A program made the position numbers and the translations under genes. Shown here one piece after another: positions 28,401-36,525 of a stretch of 64,000 nucleotides of DNA. This DNA comes from G963676795 sp963677215. GTDB taxonomy: Bacteria > Desulfobacterota > Desulfuromonadia > Desulfuromonadales > Geopsychrobacteraceae. A model generated the notes under the pieces. It was given only the letters and a program-made list of their open reading frames with translations, was not told where the DNA came from and made no database searches. Location: positions 806,001 through 870,000 of the forward strand of contig OY781919.1 of assembly GCA_963677215.1 (NCBI GenBank), in the 5' to 3' direction. Numbering within the stretch: position 1 is the first letter of the stretch; every line of letters starts with the position of its first letter.

Positions 28401-29027
28401 CTGCTGGTCAAAGCGGCCACCTCGCCGTTTGCCCTGCTATCGGCGCTGGGTGGTGGCGATCAGGATTTCAGCAGCGTTGATTTTGCCAACGGGGTGGCGA
28501 CACTCGATGCCAAACAGCTTGAGAAACTGCAGAGTCTGGCCAAGATGCTCTCCGACCGGCCCGGGCTGACCCTGGAAATCAGTGGTTTTGCCGATGCAGA
28601 CAACGATCCTGAAGCCTATCGTCAGGCTCAGCTGCAACGTATGATCAACCAGGCCAAGTTTGCTGAACTGACTGAAGAAGGAACCGCTCCGGAATCGATC
28701 AGCGATGTCACAGTCAGCGCGGAGGAATACCCCGGCTACCTTCTGCAGGTCTACAAAGATGCCGAGTTCCCTCGTCCTCGCAACGTTATCGGTATGCTCA
28801 AGGATCTCCCGGATGAAGAAATGGAGAAGTTGCTGCTGGCCAATATCATCGCCGGTGAAGAACAGATTGCCGGGCTGGCCAAGGATCGCGCCCTGGCGGT
28901 ACGCAACACCCTGGAAGAGCTCGATCCGGAATTAAAGCCGCGCCTCTTCCTGAAGAGCGGTGACATCTACAAGAAAGCTGAGTCAGGCCCTGCCAGCCGG
29001 GTTGAGTTTAGCATTTCCGTAAAGTAG
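25458..29027 (+). CDS. DUF748 (AsmA-like) envelope protein with OmpA-like C-terminus
   Basis: 1189 residues from the ATG preceded by GGGAGGAACCG. One N-terminal membrane helix (about 7-28) anchors a very long periplasmic region made of repeated AsmA-like beta segments (SLSSRSLIDWALILDRVELD, FHFSLNNIVIKNGSVDFHD and DALTLQGGTVSFTDRH are recurrent DUF748 phrases). Low-complexity Ala/Glu linkers occur near residues 555 and 765-800. Around residue 1000-1040 comes FANGVATLDAKQLEKLQSLA and LTLEISGFAD, an OmpA/MotB-type peptidoglycan-binding-like segment that continues to the end. Such proteins are proposed to act in envelope lipid traffic by analogy with AsmA/TamB; not shown here. The M23 peptidase gene starts 1 base after the stop. 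Confidence 0.88.
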   Translation: MRRWLKISLICLAVIIGLMLLSMLVVPWQLKKQGTSWIAQNTDRTLSIEKAYFNPFTLTLEVDGVKLSEQNAANPFFSFSRLTLSLSSRSLIDWALILDRVELDDPFVNIARLAKEEFNFSDFTRLGGDKPVEVETAPAQESEPFHFSLNNIVIKNGSVDFHDLSSARESRHQIRQFDLSVPFIGNVPYLANVYVKPALFMLLNGAEVKATGELKPFHDSLETNLDVSFHGIKLPFYAEQSPVALPLLVEDGDIDFHLGLSYLVSASQEPQLLLNGEFALSDLALKQLDGSDLFSMETLVIDLEEANVFEQQAHFLAIDIYTPELFVEHYADGLWNWQKLLPASTPSAGETARSEETAAQLPLVLIDSFAIHEAAVHYRDETVPEGFTEDIEKINLNLSQLSTYPDQPTMAELNLQTGHKAQLEVNGDFTINPLQANVDILLNGVALDPLYPYLASQLTAPLNGTVNLGGHVRYTLDGNVLAEQVQIGLHDFRAPFGEQDYFSLPLLSLTGSSFDLKGQNIKLGELTLQQGDAQVTRLADGSVSPLLLVKNQNAPAEEPEQVKQPNENNWQLSLAQLKLERFKLKYTDETDSRVPAVSVPEFNLSAADLSYPKAQQAPFSISARIGKKGTVAVRGKVRHTPLQLNATTDIKAFPLADFNDFIPADLNLKLKDGKLYSSLKTAVSQQDNVLLGDFSGGLNVSDFNLRDPLASGEMLSWKNLNLNSIEGTLNPFALRIKEVALSDYLANITINEDGRINLTGLTAEKEDSNAEAPAAEQKSEPVAAEAEETGPAPDIRIDALTLQGGTVSFTDRHMPSTFATTMYRLGGRVSGMASDPEMQADVDLRGQLENHSPLAITGKLNPLSRDLFADLTLSFKDIDLTPMSPYSGTYVGYIIAKGKLNLDLNYHIEHQQIDAENRVMIDQFTFGDKVESDKATSLPVGLAIALLKDKNDEIHLDIPISGNLNDPKFSIAGAVWTIVRNLLVKAATSPFALLSALGGGDQDFSSVDFANGVATLDAKQLEKLQSLAKMLSDRPGLTLEISGFADADNDPEAYRQAQLQRMINQAKFAELTEEGTAPESISDVTVSAEEYPGYLLQVYKDAEFPRPRNVIGMLKDLPDEEMEKLLLANIIAGEEQIAGLAKDRALAVRNTLEELDPELKPRLFLKSGDIYKKAESGPASRVEFSISVK

Positions 29028-29028
29028 G

Positions 29029-29844
29029 ATGATGAAACAGGTTCTGCTCGTCTGTTGTCTGTTGCTGGCTGTTTCGCTCTCTTGTCACGCATCCCCTCTG
29101 CTCAGCGGTCAACTGACCCAGGGGGGACTGGCTTACGGCCAGACAGAACCGGACCATCAGGTTTTTTATGATGAACAACAGATTCCTGTGAACAAAGATG
29201 GTTTTTTTATCATCGGTTTTGGCCGTAATACAGAACCAGAGCAGAGCTTGACCATCATCAGGCCGGACGGCCGAGCCCGGGTCGAAACCTTTAAAATTTC
29301 CCGGCGCACTTACCAGATTGAGCGGATCAACGGGATCAGCCAAAGAATGATGGAACCTTCCGAAGAGGAACTGCAGCGAATCGGTCAGGAAGCGGAACAG
29401 ACCTTTGAAATCCGCCAGATCTCCAGCGCACTCCCCTTTTTCCAGGACAAGTTCATCTGGCCGGTCACTGGCAGGATCAGCGGCGTCTACGGCAGCCAGC
29501 GGATCTTCAACGGCGAACCACGGCGACCGCACTACGGCATCGACATCGCAGCGGCCAGGGGAACACCCGTCGTCGCCCCGGCAGGAGGGATCGTCACCCT
29601 GGCCCACGCTGGCATGTTCTTCTCCGGCAGGACCCTGATCATCGACCACGGCTTCGGTCTTTCATCCAGCTTCCTGCATCTCGACCGGATCCTCGTCAAA
29701 GAGGGGGACAAGGTCAGCCAGGGGCAGAGAATCGCCACCGTCGGCGCGACCGGCCGGGTCACCGGCCCGCACCTCGACTGGCGCGTCAACTGGTTTCAGG
29801 AGCGGCTCGACCCGGCCCTTCTAGTGCCGCCGATGCCTCAGTAG
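29029..29844 (+). CDS. M23-family metallopeptidase, exported
   Basis: 271 residues with a signal peptide (LLVCCLLLAVSLSCHA). The C-terminal LytM domain has RPHYGIDIAAARGTPVVAPA (His and Asp zinc ligands) and GPHLDWRVNW (the HxD-like second site, here HLDW instead of HLHF/HLHW). In most active enzymes the last motif is HxH; Asp in place of the second His is a common variant in this subgroup but may lower activity. It is expected to cut or bind peptidoglycan in the periplasm. Translationally coupled to the DUF748 gene, whose OmpA-like end also points at peptidoglycan. Confidence 0.9.
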   Translation: MMKQVLLVCCLLLAVSLSCHASPLLSGQLTQGGLAYGQTEPDHQVFYDEQQIPVNKDGFFIIGFGRNTEPEQSLTIIRPDGRARVETFKISRRTYQIERINGISQRMMEPSEEELQRIGQEAEQTFEIRQISSALPFFQDKFIWPVTGRISGVYGSQRIFNGEPRRPHYGIDIAAARGTPVVAPAGGIVTLAHAGMFFSGRTLIIDHGFGLSSSFLHLDRILVKEGDKVSQGQRIATVGATGRVTGPHLDWRVNWFQERLDPALLVPPMPQ

Positions 29845-30701
29845 ACGCGACGCTTGGAAAAGGTCGAACCAAGCACGCTGAAGGTGTTCTCAACGATAAA
29901 CAGGGCATCATCATCGATGGTGAAGACGATCTCTTCCAGTTTTTTGAGCTGGATATTGTTGATGACGACCATCAGCACGGTGCGGTCCTGCTTGTGATAG
30001 GCCCCCACCCCCGGCAGCATGGTGGTGCCGATCTTCAGATCGCTCATGATCCGCTCGGCGACTTCATCCGGCTGAGCGGAGATGATAAAGGTCAGCTTGC
30101 GCTGGTTGAACATGGAGAGGACATAATCGACGGTCATCGATGAAGCAAAGACGGCGATCATCGAAGCGATGACCAGGTCGTGATCCATGGCGATGAAACT
30201 GATCGAAAAAAGCACCAGATTGAAGCCGAAATAGGTCTTGCCAATACCGATGTTGTACTTCTGATTGAGGATCGAGGCGATAACATCGAGCCCGCCGTTG
30301 GACCCCAGGGAACGCAGGACGATGCCGCCACCGGTACCGAGCAGAACTCCGAATACCAGGGCGGCGTAAAACTGGTTGCCGAAAGCGATCTGAAAATCGA
30401 TAAACTGATAGAAGAAGGTCATCAGCAGCATGGTCAGGCCGCTGTAAAGCAAAAAGCGCCGACTGACGAAGATATAACCGGCAGCGAAAAGAACCAGGTT
30501 GAGAACCAGATAGATATATCCGGGATTGAGAACATTAATCTTGTAGTAAAGCAGCGACGAAACCCCGAAGATCCCGCCCGGCACAAAATGCTGCGGGATG
30601 GCGACCGCCTTGAAGGCGATCGCCTGGATCAGGGCGCCGACAATGATCAGACCGATATTCCAGATGAGACTGTACGCCAGTTTGCTTTTTTTACCCGTCA
30701 T
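29838..30701 (-). CDS. YitT-family membrane protein (DUF2179)
   Basis: 287 residues: five to six membrane helices in the first 200 residues with the typical GGGIVLRSLGSNGGLDVIA and a soluble C-terminal DUF2179 domain (LTFIISAQPDEVAERIM, TMLPGVGAYHKQDRTVLMVV). Function unknown, widespread in Firmicutes and deltaproteobacteria. Overlaps the 3' end of the M23 gene by 7 bases on the opposite strand. Confidence 0.9.
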   Translation of the reverse strand: MTGKKSKLAYSLIWNIGLIIVGALIQAIAFKAVAIPQHFVPGGIFGVSSLLYYKINVLNPGYIYLVLNLVLFAAGYIFVSRRFLLYSGLTMLLMTFFYQFIDFQIAFGNQFYAALVFGVLLGTGGGIVLRSLGSNGGLDVIASILNQKYNIGIGKTYFGFNLVLFSISFIAMDHDLVIASMIAVFASSMTVDYVLSMFNQRKLTFIISAQPDEVAERIMSDLKIGTTMLPGVGAYHKQDRTVLMVVINNIQLKKLEEIVFTIDDDALFIVENTFSVLGSTFSKRRVY

Positions 30702-30837
30702 ATCTTATGCTCCGTATATGAAATGCTTTATCAACCTATCGATTAGCATTTTCATAATTAAAATCTCAAGTTATTTTCCGGTGAGTCTGAAGCATATTTT
30801 CTCACAGGAATCCTAAAAATCCAGTGGGCGAAAGAGC

Positions 30838-32847
30838 ATGGCACAATTCGAACTGACATCTGACTATCAGCCACGTGGCGACCAGCCGCAGGCGATCACC
30901 GAACTGATCGAAGGGATCGAGCGGGGCGACCGCCACCAGGTGCTGCTCGGCGTCACCGGCTCGGGCAAGACTTTCACCATGGCCAACGTCGTAGCCCGCC
31001 TGCAGCGCCCGACCCTGGTGCTGGCCCACAACAAAACCCTGGCCGCCCAGCTCTACGGCGAATTCAAGGAGCTGTTTCCCAACAACGCAGTCGAGTATTT
31101 CGTCAGCTATTACGATTACTATCAGCCGGAAGCCTATGTGCCGTCGACCGATACCTTCATCGAGAAGGACAGTTCGATCAACGAGGAGATCGACAAGCTG
31201 CGCCACAGCGCCACCCGCAGCCTGCTGTCGCGCCGCGACGTGCTGATCGTCGCCTCGGTCAGCTGCATTTACGGCCTCGGTTCGCCGGAGGCCTACTATG
31301 GCATGCTGGTCAACCTGCAAACCGGCATGGAGATGGACCGCAACCAGTTCCTCCACCACCTGGTCGAGATCCAGTACCAGCGCAACGACATCGACTTCCA
31401 CCGCGGGACTTTCCGGGTCCGCGGCGACAGCGTCGAGGTCTTTCCCGCCTATGAGGAGAAGCGCGCCCTGCGCATCGAGTTCTTCGGTGACGAGATCGAC
31501 GCCATCAGCGAGATCGACCCGCTGCGCGGTCAGGTACTCGACCGCCTGGAGCGCACCGCGATCTTCCCGGCCAGTCACTATGTCGCCACCAAGCCGACCT
31601 TAAAAAGGGCGATCGGCGAGATTCAGGGCGAACTGCAGCAGCGTATCCAGTATTTTAAGGAGCGCGAGATGCTGCTTGAGGCACAGCGCATTGAGCAGCG
31701 CACCCTGTTTGATATCGAGATGATCGAGGAGATGGGCTACTGCCAGGGGATCGAGAACTATTCGCGCTTTCTTGACGGACGCCAACCCGGTGAGCCGCCG
31801 GCAACCCTGCTCTCCTACCTGCCGGACGACGCGCTGATGTTCATCGACGAAAGCCACGTCAGCGTCAGTCAGGTCGGCGCCATGTACCGTGGCGACCGCT
31901 CGCGCAAGGAAACCTTGACCAACTACGGCTTTCGCCTGCCGAGTGCCCTCGACAACCGGCCGCTGATGTTCGAGGAGTTCGAGAAATGCCAGCCGCAGAC
32001 CGTCTATGTCTCCGCCACCCCGGCCGACTACGAAATGGAGAAGGCTGAAGGGGTCTTTGTTGAACAGGTTATCCGTCCGACCGGCCTGGTCGATCCGCCC
32101 ATCGAGGTGCGCCCTGCCACCGAGCAGGTCGATGACCTGATCGATGAAATCCGCGAAACAATCAAGACCGGCCAGCGGATTCTGGTCACCACCCTGACCA
32201 AACGGATGGCCGAGGATCTGACCGGCTACCTGCAGGAGCTGAACATCCGCGTCAACTACCTGCACTCCGACATCGACACCGTAGAACGGATGCAGATCAT
32301 CAGGGGTTTAAGGGAAGGGGAGTTCGATGTGCTGGTCGGCATCAACCTGCTGCGCGAAGGGCTCGATATTCCGGAAGTGGCACTTGTGGCCATCCTCGAT
32401 GCCGACAAGGAAGGTTTCCTGCGCAGCGAACGTTCACTGATCCAGACCTGCGGCCGCGCGGCACGGAACGTGGCGGGAAGGGTCATCATGTACGGCGACA
32501 AGATTACTCGCTCGATGCAGGCCTGTATCGACGAAACCCAGCGCCGGCGCACCAAGCAGCTGGCCTACAACGAAGAGCACGGCATCACCCCGCAATCGGT
32601 CAAGAAATCGTTGCGCAGCATCCTTGAAGATATCTCGAGCAAGGATTACCTCGAGCTACCGGTCGCCGCCGAAGCCCAAGGGGAATATCTCAGTCCGGGC
32701 GAACTGCGCAAGGAAATAGCCGCCGTCAAGACTCAGATGTTAGAGGCCGCCGCCAACCTCGACTTCGAAAAAGCCGCCGAACTACGCGACAGGATGCTCG
32801 CCCTGGAAAAGCAGGAGCTGGCCCTCAGAGAGGTCCAGTCCCGCTGA
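30838..32847 (+). CDS. uvrB: Excinuclease ABC subunit B
   Basis: 669 residues, the standard UvrB length. Motifs: FELTSDYQPRGDQPQAI, Walker A GVTGSGKTFT, the beta-hairpin YYDYYQPEAY with VSCIYGLG, DEQ-type FIDESHVSV, helicase motif VI QTCGRAARN and a C-terminal UVR motif (AANLDFEKAAELRDRM) that contacts UvrC. It loads on damaged DNA from UvrA and positions the UvrC cuts in nucleotide-excision repair. Base composition is more GC-rich than neighbours, normal for a conserved gene. Ends 7 bases before the convergent omptin-like gene. Confidence 0.98.
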   Translation: MAQFELTSDYQPRGDQPQAITELIEGIERGDRHQVLLGVTGSGKTFTMANVVARLQRPTLVLAHNKTLAAQLYGEFKELFPNNAVEYFVSYYDYYQPEAYVPSTDTFIEKDSSINEEIDKLRHSATRSLLSRRDVLIVASVSCIYGLGSPEAYYGMLVNLQTGMEMDRNQFLHHLVEIQYQRNDIDFHRGTFRVRGDSVEVFPAYEEKRALRIEFFGDEIDAISEIDPLRGQVLDRLERTAIFPASHYVATKPTLKRAIGEIQGELQQRIQYFKEREMLLEAQRIEQRTLFDIEMIEEMGYCQGIENYSRFLDGRQPGEPPATLLSYLPDDALMFIDESHVSVSQVGAMYRGDRSRKETLTNYGFRLPSALDNRPLMFEEFEKCQPQTVYVSATPADYEMEKAEGVFVEQVIRPTGLVDPPIEVRPATEQVDDLIDEIRETIKTGQRILVTTLTKRMAEDLTGYLQELNIRVNYLHSDIDTVERMQIIRGLREGEFDVLVGINLLREGLDIPEVALVAILDADKEGFLRSERSLIQTCGRAARNVAGRVIMYGDKITRSMQACIDETQRRRTKQLAYNEEHGITPQSVKKSLRSILEDISSKDYLELPVAAEAQGEYLSPGELRKEIAAVKTQMLEAAANLDFEKAAELRDRMLALEKQELALREVQSR

Positions 32848-32854
32848 ATTTTGT

Positions 32855-33841
32855 TCAGAATGTGTAGCCGACAGTCAGATAGGTACTGAACTGCTGGCTT
32901 TCGATCTCATGATCTATCGTATGATTATTGATGATGTCTGCGCCTGTAAAGGTCGCCCGCGACTCCCCTTCAGACTCTATCTTCATAAATGCCAGCTCCC
33001 CTCCGATGGACCAGTGAGGGGTCAATTTATAACGAGCTGAGAGGTTTGCCATCAGGGCGAAACCGTTCCAGTCATGATCGGCCTTATTGACTTTGCCGCG
33101 CAGCAGATGCTGGTCCTTGTCGGCGAAATTGACAAAAGGTGCATAACCGACCGAAAGGTCGAGGATAAACTTCTCATGGGCATTCATTGTCATCGCCAGT
33201 TCAAGATAGGGAATCTGGTATTGTGCCTCGTACTTTCCCACCAGCCCGGCAACACGATCATGAGGCGTAGCAGGCGACGATGGATACCACTGATCCAGGT
33301 CATAAACACTGAAATCAAAATCCTGGTATTTATAACCAAGCCCTACGCTGTAAATGAACCGGATAGCGGCATCTGCAATCTGCGTATTGGCTGCGCCCTG
33401 CCCGTAGTAGCCTTCGTAAAAATTGTAGGAGACCTTCCCCTCAAAAATAAGCGCCGTCATCTCGGTGTCGCTCTCCGAATAAACATCCAGACGATCAGCG
33501 TCAACCGGGGCAAAAACGCCCCAATCGGAATCTTCCATCTTACCCGTATCTTCTGTCAGATTTGTCGCAGCGCTGACACTGAAATTCCACCTTGATCCGA
33601 TATTGCCGTCAACCTGCCCCTTGACCATAAAGGCATCCAGGGGAAATTTCAGCTCACTGATCGGGAAATGCAGATCTTCATCGGCAAGATAATCGGCATC
33701 GACATGACCACCGATCTGGTATTGGGTATCGCCGCTCAGATAGCCGCCTCCCAGTGAAAAGTTGACTTCGGCCAGACATGGTGAAATCGTCAGTGACAGG
33801 ATAAAAACAATGAGAAGAACCACACTTCGGTAACAAAACAT
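32855..33841 (-). CDS. Omptin-family outer-membrane protease
   Basis: 328 residues with a signal peptide (LLIVFILSLTISPCLA) and an aromatic C-terminus (VGYTF) of a ten-strand barrel. The omptin active-site residues appear in the right places: Asp104 and Asp106 in KMEDSDW (OmpT D83/D85 with its M-x-D-x-DW context) and the Asp243-x-His245 pair in DKDQHL (OmpT D210/H212). GYKYQDFDFSVYDL in the middle also fits. OmpT-type enzymes cleave between basic residues of peptides at the cell surface. Loops differ from the enteric proteins, so specificity is unknown. GGAGGGGCG precedes the ATG. Lies just behind the uppP terminator. Confidence 0.8.
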   Translation of the reverse strand: MFCYRSVVLLIVFILSLTISPCLAEVNFSLGGGYLSGDTQYQIGGHVDADYLADEDLHFPISELKFPLDAFMVKGQVDGNIGSRWNFSVSAATNLTEDTGKMEDSDWGVFAPVDADRLDVYSESDTEMTALIFEGKVSYNFYEGYYGQGAANTQIADAAIRFIYSVGLGYKYQDFDFSVYDLDQWYPSSPATPHDRVAGLVGKYEAQYQIPYLELAMTMNAHEKFILDLSVGYAPFVNFADKDQHLLRGKVNKADHDWNGFALMANLSARYKLTPHWSIGGELAFMKIESEGESRATFTGADIINNHTIDHEIESQQFSTYLTVGYTF

Positions 33842-33918
33842 AACGCCCCTCCAAAAAGTATAAGAATTTAAACAAAATAGAAAATAAAGGTTACTATTGC
33901 CAATGTCAATTCACATTA

Positions 33919-33951
33919 AAATAGAGAGGTCTATACCTCTCTATTTTTTAC
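33919..33951 (-). terminator. Terminator downstream of uppP
   Basis: AATAGAGAGGT (33920-33930) pairs perfectly with ACCTCTCTATT (33935-33945) around CTAT. On the minus strand the stem is followed by TTAATG after four A-T pairs; on the plus strand by TTTTT. It separates uppP from the omptin-like gene. Confidence 0.85.
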
Positions 33952-33979
33952 CAGAACAGAGTTGAGTTTTGAGTAACGC

Positions 33980-34942
33980 TCACATCACCCCAGCAAACAA
34001 CAGCCCTCCGACAATCAGGGCCAAGGCAACCCGGTAGTAGCCGAAAACTGCCAGACCGTGGCGGTTCAGATAGCCGACCATCCATTTGACCGAGATGATC
34101 GCCGCCAAAAAGGCGAAGACCACGCCGACGGCCAGCGACATGGCGTCGAACATCTCCAGCATCAGCTGTCCATGCTTGAGGGTATCGTAGGCAGTGGCTG
34201 CACCGAGTGTGATCAGCCCGAGCAGAAAACTGAACTCGACCGCGGCGGAAAGCGACAGGCCGACCAGCAGACCACCGACGATAGTTGCCAGACTGCGGCT
34301 GACCCCTGGCCACATGGCGACACATTGGGCAAAACCGACAATCAGGGCCATCTTCCAGCTAAGTTCGGCAAGAGCCAGCCCCCCTTTGCTGTTCTCTCTG
34401 TTACGATTGAAGCAGCTGACCAACAGAATAGCCAGGCCACCGACGAACCAGGCGATGACCACCGGCCAGACGCCGAACAGCACCGACTTGATCAGTTTAT
34501 TGAACAGCAGCCCGATAACGGCGGCGGGCAGAAAACCGGCAATGACATTGATCAACAACCGTGCGCCGTCCTTATCCTTGCCGATCAAGCCGAGCAACAT
34601 CTGCTTGACCCGCCGGAAATAGAGTCCGAGCACGGCAATGATCGCACCCGCCTGAATACAGATGGTATAGGCGTCGCTCGCCTCCTTGACACGCCAACTC
34701 TCCTCCGCAGGAGCCCCGTTTGGCTCGCCGATGCCCAGAATTCGTTCGGCCAGCAGCAGATGGCCGGTCGAGCTGACCGGCAAGTATTCGGTCAGCCCTT
34801 CAACCACCCCCAGGACAACCGCCTCCCCCAGTGACAACCCACTCTTCTGCGCCTGATCTTGTGAAGCCAGGCTGGAGCCAGAAAAGAGAAAAACACTGCA
34901 GCAGAAGAGCAACAGGGTCAGAATGCATTTTCTCAAGTTCAT
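33980..34942 (-). CDS. uppP: Undecaprenyl-diphosphatase (BacA type)
   Basis: 320 residues. Family motifs: VLGVVEGLTEYLPVSSTGHL (first conserved block with catalytic Glu) and the PGVSRS block in MWPGVSRSLATIVG. Around eight helices. It recycles undecaprenyl pyrophosphate to the monophosphate carrier for cell-wall and O-antigen synthesis. The first 27 residues look like a cleavable signal peptide (LLLFCCSVFLFSGSSLAS), which most UppP proteins lack; the gene may have extra targeting or a misread start, but no later start fits before the first motif except by removing this segment. Confidence 0.95.
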   Translation of the reverse strand: MNLRKCILTLLLFCCSVFLFSGSSLASQDQAQKSGLSLGEAVVLGVVEGLTEYLPVSSTGHLLLAERILGIGEPNGAPAEESWRVKEASDAYTICIQAGAIIAVLGLYFRRVKQMLLGLIGKDKDGARLLINVIAGFLPAAVIGLLFNKLIKSVLFGVWPVVIAWFVGGLAILLVSCFNRNRENSKGGLALAELSWKMALIVGFAQCVAMWPGVSRSLATIVGGLLVGLSLSAAVEFSFLLGLITLGAATAYDTLKHGQLMLEMFDAMSLAVGVVFAFLAAIISVKWMVGYLNRHGLAVFGYYRVALALIVGGLLFAGVM

Positions 34943-35031
34943 TTTATTTCATCCATTTCCCAGAAGAGAAAAATCAGCACTACAAACGGAACAAGGACCA
35001 AAAAGATGAAGAAAGCATAAAATCGAATATT

Positions 35032-35070
35032 ATACAAAAAAAACGGCAGCGTCATTGCGCTGCCGTTTGG
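35032..35070 (-). terminator. Strong terminator of the cytochrome-porin cluster
   Basis: ACGGCAGCG (35043-35051) and CGCTGCCGT (35058-35066) form a perfect 9-bp GC-rich stem; on the minus strand it runs into TTTTTTTTG. It lies 26 bases past the stop of the octaheme cytochrome gene. Confidence 0.93.
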
Positions 35071-35095
35071 GAAAGCAAGTGCATGCTTCAGAAAA

Positions 35096-36439
35096 CTACT
35101 TGCGGATAGGATCTCCCGAATAACCCAGCTGCTGCCAGTCAAGCCGCCCGTTATCACCATGGCAATCGAGACAGTCCAGCGCCTGATCGGCCGGAGCAAC
35201 CATGTGATCCAACCGCCAGTACATCACCGTTGGCGCAAAAGCATACTCTCCACTGTAGGCCAGCCCGCTCTTTTCCATGCCGATCTTGATCGAACGCTGC
35301 CAGTCAGCCGTCGTCCAGAAGCCATCCTCACCATAGACATGATTGGTGATCAGATACATGTTTTTGGCATCATAGAGCTGCTTGCCGGTGTGGATTTTGA
35401 ATGGATGAATTTTCGCGTTCTTGTCGCTGACATTGCCCAGCGGGAAGGTCAGCTCAACCGGTTTGGTCGGGTCTATTCTGTCGCCAACCAGATAGTTGCG
35501 TGACTGACCGTTGAACCAGGCATAGGAAGGCTGCTGGTCGGTTTTCCAAACTTGAGTGCCGACCGATTTCTTGTAGCGCACGGTCTTGCCGTCAACGCCT
35601 TCCGGAGCCTGATCCTGCCCGGCGGTTGACCAGTCCCAATCCATTTGGGTCGCATCCCCCTTGGCGTAGACCGGGATATGACAGGTCTGGCAGGCAACCC
35701 GCGCAGCGTGATTGTTGATCAGCGATTCTGCATGAGGTGCAGCATCGTGACACTTGGTACAGCCAAAAGCGTTATATCCATCCGCAGAGGTTGCCATATT
35801 GGCACCGGTGATATTGTGATCAACAGTTTCATGACAGGTCTGGCACTGGAAATCGTTGCCTTCGACGTCCATGTGCACATCGATATCACGATCCGGATAA
35901 TCGAGAATCAGTCCTATGTCGCCATGTTTGGCATTGTTGCCGCCTCCGCCTTGCGCATGGCAGGTCGTACAGTTCTGGCGCACCGGCAGACCGACGTTGA
36001 CCGCGACCTCTTTCAGATCGACCTCTTCTTCTGGCCAGCCCGCGTTATCACCATCCTTGTGATAGGTCCCGGTCGTATCATGACAGACCAGGCAGTCAAC
36101 CCGGCTTTTATCAGAAAAATCGAAACTGGCGTCAGCCCAGCCGTACCCAGCATGACACTCGCTGCAGTGAACTTCGTTACTGACCGTGGTCGTACAGAAG
36201 TTGTTGATCGCGTTCTTCTTGCCAAGCTTCATCTGCTTGCCGTTGACAACCTGAGATCGTTCCCATGTCCAGTGCGGTGACAGCATAAAGTCAGCGACCT
36301 GCTCCTCGTGACAGACGATACAGGTTGCGGTAACCTCTGTCGCCTCGTTGAAGGTCCCGGTTATAAACTGGCTGTGATCGACAGCCTGAGCGGACACCCC
36401 GATTAGTAGCAGCATGCACATCATTAATAATTGCTTCAT
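35096..36439 (-). CDS. Octaheme c-type cytochrome, tetrathionate reductase (OTR) family
   Basis: 447 residues with a signal peptide (LLMMCMLLLIGVSAQA). Eight CXXCH heme sites: Cys40, 92, 116, 157, 199, 227, 250 and 423. The stretch CTTCHAQGGGGNNAKHGD (157-174) is the hallmark of octaheme OTR proteins. Lys171 is a candidate for the unusual lysine ligand known at the active-site heme. Shewanella OTR reduces tetrathionate, nitrite and hydroxylamine in vitro; the physiological role is unsettled. The ATG at 36439 follows GGATACGAATA and gives a normal export signal. Third gene after the monoheme cytochrome and DUF3373 porin; all on one strand with gaps of about 50-90 bases. Confidence 0.93.
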   Translation of the reverse strand: MKQLLMMCMLLLIGVSAQAVDHSQFITGTFNEATEVTATCIVCHEEQVADFMLSPHWTWERSQVVNGKQMKLGKKNAINNFCTTTVSNEVHCSECHAGYGWADASFDFSDKSRVDCLVCHDTTGTYHKDGDNAGWPEEEVDLKEVAVNVGLPVRQNCTTCHAQGGGGNNAKHGDIGLILDYPDRDIDVHMDVEGNDFQCQTCHETVDHNITGANMATSADGYNAFGCTKCHDAAPHAESLINNHAARVACQTCHIPVYAKGDATQMDWDWSTAGQDQAPEGVDGKTVRYKKSVGTQVWKTDQQPSYAWFNGQSRNYLVGDRIDPTKPVELTFPLGNVSDKNAKIHPFKIHTGKQLYDAKNMYLITNHVYGEDGFWTTADWQRSIKIGMEKSGLAYSGEYAFAPTVMYWRLDHMVAPADQALDCLDCHGDNGRLDWQQLGYSGDPIRK

Positions 36440-36525
36440 TATTCGTATCCTTACCCTGCTGATTCCACAAAACCCGATAAGGAGAGACACAACGCCTCTC
36501 CTTTCAAGTAAACCATATTTTTCGA

